Source: Streptomyces sp. WMMC500 (GTDB lineage: Bacteria; Actinomycetota; Actinomycetes; Streptomycetales; Streptomycetaceae). From it: a stretch of 64,000 nucleotides of DNA. Below, one piece after another: positions 61,421 through 64,000 of this stretch. Each line of letters opens with the position of its first letter. Position 1 is the stretch's first letter. The translations under genes were made by a program, and so were the position numbers. The notes under the pieces are model-generated. The model searched no databases and was not told the DNA's origin. It saw only the letters and a list, made by a program, of their open reading frames with translations. The stretch spans positions 3,882,001 through 3,946,000 of the forward strand of contig NZ_CP114905.1 of the NCBI RefSeq assembly GCF_027497195.1, written 5' to 3'.

Positions 61421-64000
61421 GGGGTGTCTCCTTCTGCGGTGCCGGGCGGCGCGGGGGCCGTCTCCACGGCCAGCTCCACCACGTGGCCGCCGTGTTCTGT
61501 CGTCAGGTACGGGCCGTCCTCGTCGGGCAGCGCCTCGCGGAAGGTCACGCGCGCCGCGTCGCTGCGCAGCAGGCCCTCGAAGGCCAGCAGCGACAGCGGG
61601 CTGTCGAAGTCGACGTACTGCGGCTTCGCGCCGGTCGCGCCGCGCGCCGCGTCGTCCCTGACCATGGCGTACACCCGGGCGGGCAGCCCGTGCCGGCGGC
61701 GCCAGCGGTGCCAGGCCAGCACCCACCCGGCGTCCCCGGTGCCGGCGGCGCGCGGCGGGAGCGCGGTCGCGGGGGCGCGCCAGGAGCGGCGGGCGAGGAC
61801 GAGACGGCCGTGGCGTACGCGCGGGCGGTGCGTGACGCCGTCGTCCGGCTCGCCCTCGGGGACCCCGGCCCAGACGTCGACCGGGGACATCGAGGTCGGC
61901 GAGAGCAGGAGCAGGGTGCGCGGGATCTCGGGGAGCGCCAGCGGTACGAGGTAGCCGAGGTAGACGGGCACCACCTCGCGGCCCAGCCGCGCCGAGCGCA
62001 GCACCAGCCGGTCGGTCGCGGGGTCGTGCGCCAGGCTGAGGTCGTCCAGGGCGATGCGGTACCGCTCCGGTACGGAGCTGGTCTCGCCGGGGCAGACGAT
62101 CTCGTAGTCGGTGAGGCGGCCGTGCAGGTTGAGGTTGCTCGTCACCGGGCCGCCGGTGACCTCGGCGAAGACGGCGCCGGGGGGCTGGAGTTCCCGGGCC
62201 CGGGTGCGGAGTTCCGCGGAGAGGCCGCCCGGGGTGCCGGGGGTGCCGTCGAAGCAGTGGGTGAAGCGGCTGAACGGGAAGTGCAGCCCGCCGTACGAGC
62301 GGTTGAGCACCACCAGCGGCTCGGGGCCGGCGAGCTGGACGTGGTGGCTGTGCAATGCCGGCTCGGCGGGGAGCGCGGCCAGTTCGGCGGCGACGGCGTC
62401 GAAGAGGCCGGTGCCGAGGACGAGTTCGGGGTCGCCGTGCGGGTGGTCCGCCCACCGGGCCCGTACCCCGGCGTGGAACGCGCGGCGCGCGGCGTCGAGC
62501 GCCCGGAGCTGCGGCAGGCCGAGCCAGTTCTCCTCCGGTACGTACTCCCCCGCCGCGTCGAAGGGAGTCCGGCGCGAGGTGAAGGACAGATACTGGTCGA
62601 AGAAGTCCTCGTGGAAGTCGTGGATCAGCTTCAGCAGGTCGGTGCAGCGCCCGCCGGTGCCGTAGCGGGCGAGGAAGAAGCCGCGCAGCGTCAGCCGCTG
62701 CGGCAGGGTGAGGTCGAACGCGGGCAGCACCCGCTCGACGGCGGCCAGCGGTCCCGCGAGGGCCGCCACCAGCCCGGCGGGCGTGCCGGCACCGGCCTGC
62801 CCGCCGCCGGCCGCCTGGCCGCCGCCGGGGGCCGGCCCGCCCGCGGGGGCCGTCACCTCCGGCGCCGTCGTGTCCTCGTACAGCACCGTGCGCGGCACCC
62901 GGGGCTGCGCCACGCCCAGCTCCCGCTGCACGTCCGCCAGCCGCCGCCGCAACTCGCCCAGCAGCTCGCGCCGTTCGGCGGGCGCCGCGGCGGGGTACCG
63001 GGCCAGCAGCTCCGCCGGTCCTTCCAGAGCGGCGGCCAGGTCGCCGGCCCAGGGCCGGTCGAGGGCGCGCAGCGCCCGCTGGAAGGCGCCCAGGGGGTCG
63101 GTGTCGTGGGCGCGGAGGTCGAGGCAGGGCACGCGGACCATGCCGACGTCGAGGAGGGCGGCCAGGTACGTGTCGACGGCCTCGCGGTCGGCGTCCAGAC
63201 CGTTGCCGAGCCAGTCGGCCAACTCCCCGTAGCGGACGGTCTCCCGCTTCTCCAGCAGCCCGAGCATGCGCTCCAGCACGCCGCTGCGGCGCAGGAAGAA
63301 GAGCCGGTCCTTGACGGTGTCGAAGGTGACGGCGGTGTCGTCGTCCCCGGCGGTCACCCACCGGCGCACGTAGCGCACGCGGTCCTCGTCGCGGCCCCAG
63401 CCGGGCGCGGGCGCCACGGGCAGGTCGGCGCGGCGGCGGGGGTCGGCGAGCACGGCGTCGGCGAGCCGGCCGACGGCGAGGACGTTGAGGCGGGGGTGGC
63501 TGCGGGGCGCGTACGGGCCGGTGAGGCGGAGGAGTGCCGAGGCGGTCCCGGCGTCCGCGGCCCGGTCCCCGGCGGGCTCCGCGGTGTCCGTGAAGCGGCC
63601 CAGGGCGACGGACGTGAAGGCGGCGAACGGGCTCGTCTTGCACGCCGTGCGGTAGAGGTAGGCGAGCAGCGAACGCTCCACCTTCCGCGTCCGCTTGTCC
63701 GCGCGCGCCGGGTCGGAGGCGGCGAAGGCGTCGAGCTGCGCGTCGAGGACGGGGGAGGCGAGCAGCACGCCGCCGCGCAGCCGGTCCTCGTCCAGGACGG
63801 CGCGCAGCGCCCCGCGGGTGCGCAGGAGTTCGCCGGTCAGCAGCGCCTCGCCGGCCGCCAGGTCGTCGTCCAGCCGGGCCCGCAGCTCCAGCCAGCCGCG
63901 CAGCGGCTCGGCGACCTGCGGCGCGAGCCCGGTGACGAGCGCGACGGCGGCGTCGGCGTCGGCGGGGCGCCGCCCGTTGAACACCTCCCGGCGCAGCCGC
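61417..64000 (-). CDS. LanB-type dehydratase, glutamylation subunit (5' end outside window)
   Basis: At least 860 residues of a lantibiotic dehydratase N-terminal domain, which transfers glutamate from glutamyl-tRNA to Ser and Thr of the precursor. VERSLLAYLYRTACKTSPFAAFTSVALGRF is the counterpart of the R-x-TPFG-F block, and RSYGGLHFPFSRFTHCFDGTPG and NLNLHGRLTDYEIVCPGETSS are later conserved parts. The GTG at 63984 is not the true start: the frame stays open to the edge. It overlaps the SpaB_C gene by 4 bp, the usual split-LanB layout. Confidence 0.9.
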   Translation of the reverse strand, partial: RLRREVFNGRRPADADAAVALVTGLAPQVAEPLRGWLELRARLDDDLAAGEALLTGELLRTRGALRAVLDEDRLRGGVLLASPVLDAQLDAFAASDPARADKRTRKVERSLLAYLYRTACKTSPFAAFTSVALGRFTDTAEPAGDRAADAGTASALLRLTGPYAPRSHPRLNVLAVGRLADAVLADPRRRADLPVAPAPGWGRDEDRVRYVRRWVTAGDDDTAVTFDTVKDRLFFLRRSGVLERMLGLLEKRETVRYGELADWLGNGLDADREAVDTYLAALLDVGMVRVPCLDLRAHDTDPLGAFQRALRALDRPWAGDLAAALEGPAELLARYPAAAPAERRELLGELRRRLADVQRELGVAQPRVPRTVLYEDTTAPEVTAPAGGPAPGGGQAAGGGQAGAGTPAGLVAALAGPLAAVERVLPAFDLTLPQRLTLRGFFLARYGTGGRCTDLLKLIHDFHEDFFDQYLSFTSRRTPFDAAGEYVPEENWLGLPQLRALDAARRAFHAGVRARWADHPHGDPELVLGTGLFDAVAAELAALPAEPALHSHHVQLAGPEPLVVLNRSYGGLHFPFSRFTHCFDGTPGTPGGLSAELRTRARELQPPGAVFAEVTGGPVTSNLNLHGRLTDYEIVCPGETSSVPERYRIALDDLSLAHDPATDRLVLRSARLGREVVPVYLGYLVPLALPEIPRTLLLLSPTSMSPVDVWAGVPEGEPDDGVTHRPRVRHGRLVLARRSWRAPATALPPRAAGTGDAGWVLAWHRWRRRHGLPARVYAMVRDDAARGATGAKPQYVDFDSPLSLLAFEGLLRSDAARVTFREALPDEDGPYLTTEHGGHVVELAVETAPAPPGTAEGDTP

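Noticed and set aside
61417..63984. GTG at 63984 as true start of the dehydratase
   Set aside because: The frame remains open to the window edge and LanB N-terminal domains need more residues upstream.

Overview
This window looks like chromosomal DNA of a Streptomyces or a very close actinomycete. GC content is very high, codons end in G or C, GTG starts are common, and several genes look leaderless. It carries actinobacterial marker genes: a groEL without groES but with CIRCE boxes, glucosyl-3-phosphoglycerate synthase, a GAF-PAS-GGDEF protein with a BldD-like box, DasR-like dre sites and a CysO-like sulfur carrier. From memory, the order groEL, cold-shock gene, cysO, thrC, otsA, otsB, nagK-nagA, GGDEF protein, flavin reductase, arfB, terD resembles a core region of the S. 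coelicolor chromosome; I could not check this.

Layout. Positions 1-6.0 kb hold a sugar ABC operon on the minus strand (GH172-type glycosidase, lipoprotein, permease) with a divergent LacI regulator. A TnpB element sits between the lipoprotein and permease genes. Positions 6.1-7.5 kb hold two toxin-antitoxin pairs facing each other. Positions 7.5-14.2 kb hold cutC, an HD protein, a 1031-residue NACHT NTPase with an LRR-like tail, an MFS exporter and two small genes. Positions 14.2-16.6 kb hold a MurR/RpiR regulator and murQ for cell-wall sugar recycling. Positions 16.8-21 kb hold groEL, a cold-shock gene, and thrC overlapping a CysO-like gene. Positions 21-27 kb hold glucosylglycerate and trehalose synthesis genes, with an epoxide-hydrolase-like gene and its divergent CGNR regulator candidate between otsA and otsB. 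Positions 27-34.3 kb hold amino-sugar use: a lipoprotein, an SIS protein, nagK, nagA, a PfkB kinase and a class II aldolase, with two dre-like sites. Positions 34-52 kb are mixed housekeeping and accessory genes: the diguanylate cyclase, ArfB, TerD, pentapeptide protein, two oxidoreductases, a bacterial PH-domain pair, a chitin LPMO behind a near-perfect dre site, acetyltransferases, methyltransferases and a secreted GH2 enzyme.

Positions 52.3 kb to the right edge are a RiPP (ribosomally made, modified peptide) gene cluster, the most interesting part. A 57-residue precursor ends in a 21-residue stretch in which all but the last residue is Cys, Ser or Thr. It is followed on the other strand by an overlapping series: a split LanB-type dehydratase (two proteins), a membrane M50-like protease with a PqqD-like N-terminal part, an ABC exporter pair and a YcaO cyclodehydratase with an extra zinc-finger N-terminus. 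On the left lie an M20 peptidase, a 78-residue unknown protein and a LuxR-type regulator. The likely product is a thiazole/oxazole- and dehydroamino-acid-containing peptide of the thiopeptide or linear azole class. The cluster runs off the right edge, so any dehydrogenase or pyridine synthase could lie outside.
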